64,000 nucleotides of DNA, from contig JBCAXA010000002.1 in NCBI GenBank assembly GCA_038534295.1, forward strand, positions 310,001 through 374,000. Reading direction: 5' to 3'. Shown here piece after piece: positions 1 to 7,672 of this stretch. Origin of the DNA: JBCAXA01 sp038534295 (lineage in GTDB: Bacteria; Pseudomonadota; Gammaproteobacteria; Steroidobacterales; Woeseiaceae). The stretch's first letter is position 1; every line of letters starts with the position of its first letter. A program made the position numbers and the translations under genes. The notes under the pieces were generated by a model that worked only from the letters and a program-made list of their open reading frames with translations, did no database searches and was not told the origin of the DNA.

Positions 1-2
1 GG

Positions 3-1133
3 ATCGTTGTTCGAGCGGGTGATCACCCGCAGGCGATCGTTGCCGGCTTCATGGTTGCAGCGGCGTTGCTGTCGATGTGGATCTCAAACACGGCCACGAC
101 CATTATGCTCGCGCCAATCGCGCTGTCGGTTGCGCGCGCCATTGTCGGTACCGACAAAGTAGCAGCGCCGCTTACGATTTCACTGCTGCTTGGTCTCGCG
201 TACGCGGCGTCGATCGGCGGTATAGCGACGCCCGTCGGAACACCGACCAATTTGATCGTCATGGCTTATCTCGATAGTGAGCTCGGCATCAACGTAGGCT
301 TTGCCGATTGGTTGAAACTCGGTGTTCCGGTAGTTGCCGTGATGTTGCCGTTCGCATGGCTAGTCGTTACGCGATGGGCGATTCGTATCAAAGCCAGTGA
401 GGGCAGCAGCGGGCGCGACATCATTCGTCGCGAACTCGATGCGCTCGGCCCGATCACGGTGCCCGAGCGTCGCGTATTGATCACGTTCCTGTTCATTGCC
501 GCACTGTGGGTGTTCCGGAAACCGTTGACGGCCATCAACGTCGGCGGCAGTGCGCCGTTTGCGGGTTTAACCGATCACGTCATCGCCATCGCCGGCGCCG
601 TGGTGTTGTTCCTCATTCCGGCCGGCAAAGATCGCGAGCGTTTACTCGACTGGGAAACGGCCGTGCGTATTCCCTGGGGCGTCGCCTTGCTCTTTGGCGG
701 CGGTCTCAGTATGGCAGCGGCGATCACCGCAACCGGGCTCGCCGCGTGGCTAGGGACGCAGCTCGGCGGGCTTGCCGCCCTGCCGATCATTGCGCTCATT
801 GTCGTCTTGGTGCTGTTCGTCATTTTTGCGACCGAGCTCGCCAGCAATGTCGCCACCGCATCAGCGCTGCTGCCAATACTCGGTGCCCTGGCCGTGGCTG
901 GCGGCGCCGATCCGGTGCTGCTGTCGGTACCGGTGGCAATGGCGGCCAGCTGCGCATTCATGTTGCCCATTGCGACCGGCCCGAATGCCATCGCATTTTC
1001 CACCGGCGAAGTCAGTATCGCGACGATGGCGCGGGTGGGGTTTTTACTCAATCTAATCGGTGTCGTGCTGATCAGCGCGGTGCTGTATGTCATCGGCCCG
1101 ACCGTCGTCGCCACCTTGACCGTCGGCGCCTGA
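3..1133 (+). CDS. SLC13/DASS-family anion:sodium symporter, 5'-truncated
   Basis: The reading frame is open from base 3, so the start lies upstream of the window; the ATG at 51 is internal. The product is a very hydrophobic inner-membrane protein. Two motifs half a protein apart fit the inverted-repeat DASS fold: WISNTATT early, matching the SNT sodium/substrate hairpin, and ASNVATAS late, an SNV variant of the second one. Family members import dicarboxylates, citrate or sulfate with sodium. The substrate cannot be read from this fragment. About 376 codons are visible, roughly the last three quarters of a typical member. The family call is firm and the substrate is unknown. Confidence 0.85.
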   Translation: MVVRAGDHPQAIVAGFMVAAALLSMWISNTATTIMLAPIALSVARAIVGTDKVAAPLTISLLLGLAYAASIGGIATPVGTPTNLIVMAYLDSELGINVGFADWLKLGVPVVAVMLPFAWLVVTRWAIRIKASEGSSGRDIIRRELDALGPITVPERRVLITFLFIAALWVFRKPLTAINVGGSAPFAGLTDHVIAIAGAVVLFLIPAGKDRERLLDWETAVRIPWGVALLFGGGLSMAAAITATGLAAWLGTQLGGLAALPIIALIVVLVLFVIFATELASNVATASALLPILGALAVAGGADPVLLSVPVAMAASCAFMLPIATGPNAIAFSTGEVSIATMARVGFLLNLIGVVLISAVLYVIGPTVVATLTVGA

Positions 1134-1195
1134 CCCGAACCGCACGCGCTGCGCGCGGTCGATTACAGTGTCGGTAGCAGCAATTGGAGTCGGTC

Positions 1196-1993
1196 ATGGC
1201 GAAATCCGTCGGTATTCTTGTGGTAGGCCTTTTGGCCGGCGGTCTCGTGGCCTATGCGGCCCGGTCGCTACCGGAATCGGAAGGCGGTGCGGTTCAGCCT
1301 GCGGCGCAAGAGCTCGAGCGTCTCGCGGCCCGCGTCGCTGAGCTCGAGGCGTTGGTTGCGGAGCTACCCGCCACGACGACAGCGGCAACCGCTGATTCCC
1401 AGCCCGAGGTCGCTCACGCGGAGGTCGACGAGCTCACGCAGCAAGAACTCGCGGCAGCAGCCAACGTGGTGCGCCAGCCGGCGGGACGCCGCACCGCAAC
1501 GGATCGGCGCGCTCGGCAGCGCGAGTTTTTGGCGCGTCGCGGCCTCAACGACGACGAGATCGACGCAATATTTTCCTTCGAGAGCGCTCGTCAGCTGCGC
1601 GAGCTGGATGTCGATTGGGAGCGCAGGCGCGAAGCTTACGTCAATGGTGAACAGGATCGTTCAACAGCGACGTCCTACTTCGACGAACTGCGTGCCGCCG
1701 TCGGCGACGAGACCTTCGAGCGCTACCTCAATGCACAAGGGCTCGGTCTGAACGTTGCGAGCATCATTCCGGGCACTGCCGCGGAGTACGCCGGTTTGCA
1801 GGCCGGCGATGTTGTACAGAACTACAATGGCCAACGAGTCTTCACCGCTGACCAACTCAATGCACTGACCGTCGCCGGAGCGCGCGGCGAGTCGGTGTCG
1901 ATCGATGTCCTGCGTGACGGTCAGACCGTCACAGTAACCATTCCACGCGGGCCCATCGGCATTCAAACCGGTGGCCGGCGACGCGGTCGCTAA
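1196..1993 (+). CDS. membrane-anchored PDZ-domain protein
   Basis: This protein of 265 residues has an N-terminal membrane anchor (about residues 4-22), a charged coiled-coil stretch rich in Glu/Ala/Leu (about 35-60), a helical middle region, and a C-terminal PDZ domain (about 170-258) containing the typical AGLQAGDVV carboxylate-loop segment. It ends in a basic GGRRRGR tail. ATG 1196 is preferred because GGAG lies 7 bases upstream. A TTG at 1184 would add four residues. There is no protease domain, so it may be a periplasmic scaffold or substrate-recognition protein. That role is inference. The end resembles the PDZ of HtrA or type II secretion GspC proteins but is too generic to assign. Confidence 0.7.
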   Translation: MAKSVGILVVGLLAGGLVAYAARSLPESEGGAVQPAAQELERLAARVAELEALVAELPATTTAATADSQPEVAHAEVDELTQQELAAAANVVRQPAGRRTATDRRARQREFLARRGLNDDEIDAIFSFESARQLRELDVDWERRREAYVNGEQDRSTATSYFDELRAAVGDETFERYLNAQGLGLNVASIIPGTAAEYAGLQAGDVVQNYNGQRVFTADQLNALTVAGARGESVSIDVLRDGQTVTVTIPRGPIGIQTGGRRRGR

Positions 1994-2041
1994 CAAGCAT
2001 CAAGATTGGCCGCGGTGCGCGCGACCTTGCGGCCACGGTCG

Positions 2042-2056
2042 CGTTGCGGCGCAACG
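2042..2056. other. short perfect hairpin, 6-bp stem
   Basis: CGTTGC-GGC-GCAACG lies downstream of the PDZ gene. It has no T-run, so it is at most a weak 3'-end structure. It stands apart from the strong terminator just downstream. Confidence 0.3.
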
Positions 2057-2076
2057 AACGCGATGATCTTTGCCAA

Positions 2077-2110
2077 TAAAAATGCCCCCGGACGGTAACC
2101 GTCCGGGGGC
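2077..2110 (-). terminator. strong rho-independent terminator for the lipoprotein gene at 2142-4043
   Basis: A 13-bp perfect GC-rich stem (GCCCCCGGACGGT, single-base loop, and its complement) occupies 2084-2110. On the minus strand it is followed by an uninterrupted T-run from 2083 downward. It sits just beyond the stop of the leftward lipoprotein gene. It may also stop read-through from the rightward PDZ gene, although there is no T-run in that direction. Confidence 0.9.
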
Positions 2111-2141
2111 AGGCTGTCGCGATCAAGTAGCGGGGGAGGGA

Positions 2142-4043
2142 TTAATCGCGAACGAACGTCAGCCAGATGGTGTGAGCACTGAAAGTTTGCGTCTCTGGAA
2201 TGTAACTGCCCTGAGCGCTCAGCGAGCGAGCCGCGGTCGAGCCGTCGAGCGTTTCAGCGACGGCGTCGGCGAAGTCCGCAAAATTCCGATAGAGCTCGAG
2301 ACTATCGCCATCGCGTAGGCCGTACAGCGTGCGCCGTGCGTCGCTGCCGGTGATCGTGATACCGCCCTCGATCTCGCTCAGCATCAGCAGCCGTGGACCG
2401 ATCTTGATCGTCTGGCGCGCATCTTCCGCGTAGGCCTCTGGATCGGGCACTAGCCCATCTGGACCGATCGCCAGGAACGGCGCGGTGCTGCCTTCGGCCG
2501 TCCAACCAATCCCGAGTACGGCACGCAGTTCGTTGATGTCGACGAGCGTGCGGCCGACGAAATCCGGCGGTGCAAAGCCAAACTCGTTGACGTTGCCGTA
2601 GGCAACGGCAGGGGCGCCGGCAGCGAAGTCGCTGAGATCGAAAACACCGGTCGCGATTTCGTAGTTGGTCGGGTCGGCGTCGGTATCGGGGCCGGTACCG
2701 GTGCCCGAGAAATCGAATCGTTCGGGGTTGCGACCGCCAATGGACACCAGATCGAGGTCGATCTGGCCCGGATTGGCTACGACCACGGAGCCACTGACGC
2801 GAGTGCGCAAAAGACGGACCGAACCGTTGCTGGCATCCAGCGCCAGTGCGTCGCTTGCCGTGTCGGTGACTGCGCCGCGGATGAGCACACGTTGCCCGAC
2901 CGATATAGCGTCGGTGGTCAGTGCAGTGCCGCGATCGCCGCTGACGAACACTTTCGTCGCATCGCTGATCGTCACCGTGACGGTGTCGTTGAAGTAGCGT
3001 TCCCGGTCGGATGGGATGACCGTCGCGCCCAGCACCGTCAGCGTATTGCCGTTGCGGCTGGTCACGTGACCACGCACCGCGTCCAAGTCAGTCCCCGGTA
3101 CGCTGGTACCGGCGAGTACTTCAGCCGCTGTGAAGGTGCGCGCCGCCACATCGAGCGTACCGATGGCTCGTGTGGGCGAGCCACTGTCGAGCAAAGATAG
3201 GGCTTCGAGGCCAGCGGCGCCGGCGAACTCGTCGCCGTCGATCTCGTAGATGGTCGCGTCATCGACGATGACATCGACGATGCCAAAGTCACCGTCGCGC
3301 CGGTAGAACGGCCGCAGCTGTACGGTGTAGGTTGATCCTGCAACGTCGACATCGACGAGCGGGCCGCGCACGCGGACGTCTTTTTCGTCGATGGGCTCGA
3401 CATCGGCAACGATGATCGGTTCTGCGATGGCGGTGACCGGATCGGCCGTCACATCGACGGTGTGCGATGCGCCAAGATCAAAGTCGACGACCAGTAGCGA
3501 TGCAACGCCGCGTCGCAGCGTAAGCTGATCCTGTTCGGCAAGCATAATATCGAGAGTCAGCGTCGTGAGCGGCGCACCGTCTGCATCGGTGACTAGAGCC
3601 GGCACTGCGACCCCGTCTTTCTCGACCATGATGTCGGCGTTGCTGTAATCGAGCGTGATCGTGCCTGACACATAAACGCCGGGCGGTACGTTGCGCGCGC
3701 TGACGAACTCGGTCAACTCGACATAATTGGTAAAGTCGATGCGGCTCGTGTTCGGCAACGTCTGGACGACAGCGCCGTTGGCGCGTTCTAGCGACAGTGA
3801 CACGACGTCAACCGTATAGCTGACGAAATCGCCGTCGGCATCGGTAACTGCGAGGTACAACACACCGCACTCGTCAGCGGTCGTGGCATCGTCGGGGTTA
3901 CATGTGACTGTGTCGGCTGGTGGGGTTTCGGCGACGTCCGAGGATCCGCCGCCGCCACAAGCGGTCAACGAGAGGAAGGAAAGCGCAAGCAGCAGTCGGG
4001 CTATCGAGCCGGTGTTGCTTGGCCAAAGCGAAGCAGGGGTCAT
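2142..4043 (-). CDS. large secreted lipoprotein with DUF4382/DUF5666-like repeats
   Basis: The 633-residue product has a signal peptide ending in the lipobox LTAC (Cys about 29), followed by a Gly/Ser linker. Residues about 50-190 look like DUF4382: an all-beta domain where a 'technical' effect on variables such as VSLSLERANG is followed by ITLDYSNADI. The rest contains several beta-rich segments like DUF5666 (GxVxVxxGTxxxTVTLG style, e.g. VRGPLVDVDVAG, RGHVTSRNGNTLTV, VSGSVVVANPGQIDL). This suggests repeated small OB-like or beta-sandwich units on the cell surface or periplasmic face. ATG 4043 has GGGAG at good spacing. The function is unknown. A strong terminator follows. Domain names are by pattern recognition only. 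Confidence 0.75.
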   Translation of the reverse strand: MTPASLWPSNTGSIARLLLALSFLSLTACGGGGSSDVAETPPADTVTCNPDDATTADECGVLYLAVTDADGDFVSYTVDVVSLSLERANGAVVQTLPNTSRIDFTNYVELTEFVSARNVPPGVYVSGTITLDYSNADIMVEKDGVAVPALVTDADGAPLTTLTLDIMLAEQDQLTLRRGVASLLVVDFDLGASHTVDVTADPVTAIAEPIIVADVEPIDEKDVRVRGPLVDVDVAGSTYTVQLRPFYRRDGDFGIVDVIVDDATIYEIDGDEFAGAAGLEALSLLDSGSPTRAIGTLDVAARTFTAAEVLAGTSVPGTDLDAVRGHVTSRNGNTLTVLGATVIPSDRERYFNDTVTVTISDATKVFVSGDRGTALTTDAISVGQRVLIRGAVTDTASDALALDASNGSVRLLRTRVSGSVVVANPGQIDLDLVSIGGRNPERFDFSGTGTGPDTDADPTNYEIATGVFDLSDFAAGAPAVAYGNVNEFGFAPPDFVGRTLVDINELRAVLGIGWTAEGSTAPFLAIGPDGLVPDPEAYAEDARQTIKIGPRLLMLSEIEGGITITGSDARRTLYGLRDGDSLELYRNFADFADAVAETLDGSTAARSLSAQGSYIPETQTFSAHTIWLTFVRD

Positions 4044-4268
4044 TGGTGGTCTCCCAGTGAGTTACGATGTCATGGCCGATAACGGACAGCGCCTAGGTGC
4101 GTTGACAAATGCCGGCGTGCAACTGGCAGCGGACGCTGCAAGGCGTGCTGTTCATCGCGCAAATAGATCGTTTTTTCAGACCCTTAGCTTGTATTCTTAC
4201 GAATTCGTGTCACACTCTCGCCAAGAATGCCGCGTGCCGGGGATAACATTGTTGAGGACGCTGTGCCG

Positions 4269-6935
4269 ATGACCGACGCAGCCGATCGCCCGTCCCCGGA
4301 CGCCAGCCAGATCCTGGCTCAGCGTCACGATTCGACAACCACCAGTAGCATCGGCGTCGATGCGCTGTACACGCAGCTTGCCGTCGATCTGCTCAATCTC
4401 GATGTGGCCGAGCCCGCTGAATCCCTCGATAACGCGGTTGCCACGCTGGTCAACGCTACCGGCATCGATACTGCGTTCGTCGCGTTGCCAGACGAGGAAG
4501 GCCGCGCAATTGACGCGGTGCACACCTATCAAACCGGTTTCGGTCAAATTCAGGTCGAGCTGCTGCGCGGCCACGAGTACCAGGATTTGCCCTGGGTCAC
4601 GCGCTCGGTGGTCGCCGGCCGCTTACTCGAGATACGCGATACCAGTGCGCCGACTTACGAATCGCTAGCGGAAGTCCAACGTCTCGCCGGGCTCGGTTTT
4701 GGTTCTCTGCTGGCGATCGGTTTCCGTGCGCGCTCGCGCGGACCTGGCGGCATACTCGCGCTGGCTAATCAGGGTCCGTGCAAAGAATGGGATGCTAATC
4801 TCAAGCTACTGCTGAAGTTACTTGCTGCCGCACTCGAAGCTGGCCTCCGCCAGTTGCGCGCTGACCAAGAGCTCGACGAGATTCGCGAAAAGAGTGCGCT
4901 GGTCACGATGACGGCGAACGACGGGATCTGGGATTTCGACGGCCACTCCAAGCACGTCAATTTTTCGGACCGTTGGAAAGCGATGCTCGGCTACGATCAG
5001 GGCAGTGATGAAGTCACGCCGGATTGGTACCGACTCGTGCATCCGGACGACATGGCGCGAGTTCAGGGCTTGATGCGCGACCATCTCGACGGCAAGACCG
5101 CGGTGTTCGAATCCGTGCATCGCATGCGGCACTGCAATGGCGAGTGGCGCTGGATGATTTCACGCGCCAAGGCCGTGCAGGACGATAAGGGCCGGCTGCG
5201 TCGCTTGGTCGGCGCCGAAATGGACATTACCGAGCGCAAGCTCTACGAAGATGCGCTGTTCCGCGAAAAAGAAAGCGCACAGATCACGCTGCAGTCGATC
5301 GGTGACGGCGTGGTCACGACCGACGCGACATGCACGGTCGAGTACGTCAATCCGGTGGCCGAGGATTTGACGGGCTGGAAAGTGGACGATGCGTCGGGTC
5401 GATCCATCGACGACATCTTCCGTGGCTTTCATGAAGAGACCTGTGAGCCGCTCGAAAATCCGCTGGCTGTTGCGATCCGTCGCAATCGCTCAATTAAGTC
5501 GGTACGGCCAACGTTGTTGATTCGGCGCGACGGTAACGAGCTCTACATTGAGAGCACGGCATCGCCGATCCGCGATGGCAAAGGTGAGGTGACCGGCGGC
5601 GTACTCGTATTCCACGACGTTAGCGAGTCGCGCGAGCTGAACCGGCGTCTCAGCTACCACGCCAGTCACGACATCCTGACCGGGCTGGTCAATCGACGCG
5701 AGTTCGAGAACCGGCTCGAAAGGGCGCTGAAGAGCGCCAAAGCTCGCGAGACGGAATACGCGCTCATTTATCTCGATCTCGACCAGTTCAAGATCGTCAA
5801 CGACTCTTGCGGCCACAGCGCGGGCGATGCTTTGCTCGGCCAGCTCGGTGCCCTGTTGAAATCGAAAATCCGCTGGCGCGATACGCTGGCGCGCCTCGGT
5901 GGCGACGAGTTTGGTGTGCTGCTCGAGAGCTGCACCGTCGATGAGGCCATGCGTACCGCCGAAGAACTGCGCGAGAGTGTCGGCAACTACAAGTTTGTCT
6001 GGGACGATCGCTCTTTCCGGCTCGGCGTTAGCATTGGCGTCGTTCCGATAAAAGCCGACAACAACGACGTGGCCGAGCTGCTGTCCGCTGCCGACAGCGC
6101 CTGTGCGGCCGCGAAAGAAGCGGGCCGCAACCGAATCCACAGTTACCATGAAAACGACATCGATCTCATGCGTCGCCGTCGTGAACAGCAGTGGGCGGCG
6201 CGCATCAATAACGCGTTGGAAGAGAATCGTTTCGAGATCTTCCGCCAAACGATCCAGCCTCTGCAGGAAACGGGTCGCGGCGAGCACTACGAGCTGTTGC
6301 TGCGGATGCGCGATGAAAACGGCGCGTTGGTATCGCCGGAGCTGTTTATCGCCGCCGCGGAACGCTACGGCATAACGCCGAATATCGATCGCTGGGTTAT
6401 CTCGAACGCGCTGCGCTGGTTGGTTTCTGAAGCGGACGAGCGCGAGCGTCTCGAATTGTGTTCGATCAACCTGTCGGGCCAGAGTCTCAGTGACGAAAAG
6501 TTTCTGCCGTTTGTCATCGATCAGTTTCAGACCAGCGGCATCGATCCCGCCAAGATTTGTTTCGAGATTACCGAGACGGCGGCGGTCGCCAGCTACTCGC
6601 AGGCCAACCGATTCATCCAGGGGCTAAAAGAGCTCGGCTGTAAGTTCGCGCTTGACGATTTTGGCACCGGGCACGCGTCGTTCGGCTATCTCAAGCACTT
6701 TGCGGTCGACTACCTGAAGATCGATGGCAGCTTCGTCAAAGAAATGCTGCACGATCCGATCGATCGCGAAATGGTCCGCTCAATCAATGAGATTGGACAC
6801 CTGACCGGCAAACAAACCATCGCTGAGTTCGCCGAGAATCAGGAGATCATAACGATGCTGCGCGGTATGGGCATCGACTACGCCCAAGGTTACGGCGTTT
6901 CCGAGCCGAAGCGCGTTTTGCAGGCTATCGCCTAA
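4269..6935 (+). CDS. GAF-PAS-PAS-GGDEF-EAL cyclic-di-GMP signalling protein
   Basis: This is a soluble sensor of about 890 residues. Using numbering from an upstream ATG at 4227, GAF-like sequence covers about 40-210, the first PAS/PAC about 225-340 (ending MDITERKL), the second PAS about 345-470, GGDEF about 480-640 and EAL about 650-900. The cyclase motif is an intact GGDEF at 558-562 in RLGGDEFG. The phosphodiesterase signature reads ELL (Glu 689) instead of EAL but keeps the key Glu, the NLS asparagine, FEITET and DDFGTG (810-815). Both activities are therefore possible. The start is ambiguous: ATG 4227 has no Shine-Dalgarno sequence, while GTG 4263 and ATG 4269 follow GAGG at 4254. There are no membrane segments. 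The input signal is unknown. Confidence 0.92.
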   Translation: MTDAADRPSPDASQILAQRHDSTTTSSIGVDALYTQLAVDLLNLDVAEPAESLDNAVATLVNATGIDTAFVALPDEEGRAIDAVHTYQTGFGQIQVELLRGHEYQDLPWVTRSVVAGRLLEIRDTSAPTYESLAEVQRLAGLGFGSLLAIGFRARSRGPGGILALANQGPCKEWDANLKLLLKLLAAALEAGLRQLRADQELDEIREKSALVTMTANDGIWDFDGHSKHVNFSDRWKAMLGYDQGSDEVTPDWYRLVHPDDMARVQGLMRDHLDGKTAVFESVHRMRHCNGEWRWMISRAKAVQDDKGRLRRLVGAEMDITERKLYEDALFREKESAQITLQSIGDGVVTTDATCTVEYVNPVAEDLTGWKVDDASGRSIDDIFRGFHEETCEPLENPLAVAIRRNRSIKSVRPTLLIRRDGNELYIESTASPIRDGKGEVTGGVLVFHDVSESRELNRRLSYHASHDILTGLVNRREFENRLERALKSAKARETEYALIYLDLDQFKIVNDSCGHSAGDALLGQLGALLKSKIRWRDTLARLGGDEFGVLLESCTVDEAMRTAEELRESVGNYKFVWDDRSFRLGVSIGVVPIKADNNDVAELLSAADSACAAAKEAGRNRIHSYHENDIDLMRRRREQQWAARINNALEENRFEIFRQTIQPLQETGRGEHYELLLRMRDENGALVSPELFIAAAERYGITPNIDRWVISNALRWLVSEADERERLELCSINLSGQSLSDEKFLPFVIDQFQTSGIDPAKICFEITETAAVASYSQANRFIQGLKELGCKFALDDFGTGHASFGYLKHFAVDYLKIDGSFVKEMLHDPIDREMVRSINEIGHLTGKQTIAEFAENQEIITMLRGMGIDYAQGYGVSEPKRVLQAIA

Positions 6936-6944
6936 TCGAGCGAA

Positions 6945-6962
6945 CAGCGGCTGACGCCGCTG
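6945..6962. terminator. hairpin between convergent genes
   Basis: CAGCGGC-TGAC-GCCGCTG forms a perfect 7-bp stem between the stop of the cyclic-di-GMP gene (6935) and the stop of the opposing lipoprotein gene (6966). No T-run follows, so termination would be weak or Rho-assisted. Confidence 0.4.
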
Positions 6963-6965
6963 CCA

Positions 6966-7583
6966 TTACCACGCAGCTTGTGCGCTCGCGCGTTCGGCGT
7001 CATTGAGCCGTGCCTGCGCTTCGGCCAACGCCTGCTGTTCGGTAAAGACAGCGCCTTCGAGTTCACCGACCAGCTCACTGGCCTGTTTCAGGTCAACGAG
7101 TAGCGTGATGCGTTCTTCGGTAGTCGTCTCGGGCGCTATCAATTTTTTCTCGATCTCAGCGATGCGCAGTTTCTGATCGTCGATGTCACCGTGCAGGCGA
7201 TCCAGCGCCGCGACGTGACGATTAACGTTCAGACGAAGTTCGTACAGCACGCGGCCAGCGCGGTACGCGTCTAGAAAGGCATACTCGTCATGGCCGCCGC
7301 AAACGCCTGCATAGCCGGCGCCGCGGTCGCCGAGGCGATAGCCGTTCGCCGGACGACAGTACTCGGCGAGTCCCGCCTGTCGGCCGGTCTCATACGCCTG
7401 GCGATCCGGCACAACGCCAGCTTTCGCACAGTCGCGTCGATATTCGCCGATGGCGGCACCGCTTCGACCAGCGACACCGTCTTCAAAACCGACGGTTTCC
7501 CAATCGGCGAGCTGACATTGACTCTCACTCATACCGGCGCAGCCGCTGAGAAGGGCCGCCGCCGCAAGCAATGCGTATCGCAT
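6966..7583 (-). CDS. DUF2799 family lipoprotein
   Basis: The product of 205 residues begins with a short signal peptide and lipobox LSGC (Cys 15). The segment after it has the hallmarks of DUF2799: W-x-x-V-G-x-x-D-G at the start (DWETVGFEDG), then A-Y-x-x-G-R-x-x-G-L-x-x-Y-C (AYETGRQAGLAEYC), then G-x-x-Y-x-G-x-C. The last 90 residues form a charged coiled coil. Such proteins are small periplasmic lipoproteins of unknown function in Gammaproteobacteria. The gene lies alone between a convergent signalling gene and ppsA. Confidence 0.85.
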   Translation of the reverse strand: MRYALLAAAALLSGCAGMSESQCQLADWETVGFEDGVAGRSGAAIGEYRRDCAKAGVVPDRQAYETGRQAGLAEYCRPANGYRLGDRGAGYAGVCGGHDEYAFLDAYRAGRVLYELRLNVNRHVAALDRLHGDIDDQKLRIAEIEKKLIAPETTTEERITLLVDLKQASELVGELEGAVFTEQQALAEAQARLNDAERASAQAAW

Positions 7584-7606
7584 TTGACTGTCTCGAAGCT
7601 AGACGT

Positions 7607-7629
7607 CGGCCGAGCGTAGCGCTCGGCCG
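7607..7629 (-). terminator. perfect 10-bp hairpin downstream of ppsA
   Basis: CGGCCGAGCG-TAG-CGCTCGGCCG lies 44 bases past the ppsA stop, inside the gap before the next leftward gene. There is no U-run, so this is a candidate Rho-assisted terminator or a stabiliser of the ppsA transcript 3' end. Confidence 0.45.
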
Positions 7630-7672
7630 CAGCGTGCGCCGTGAGCCAGATCACAGACGGCGTGAGGCAAAT

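Noticed and set aside
5490..6287. A 265-codon leftward frame opposite the GGDEF gene
   Set aside because: Antisense to conserved GGDEF codons; composition like other shadow frames.
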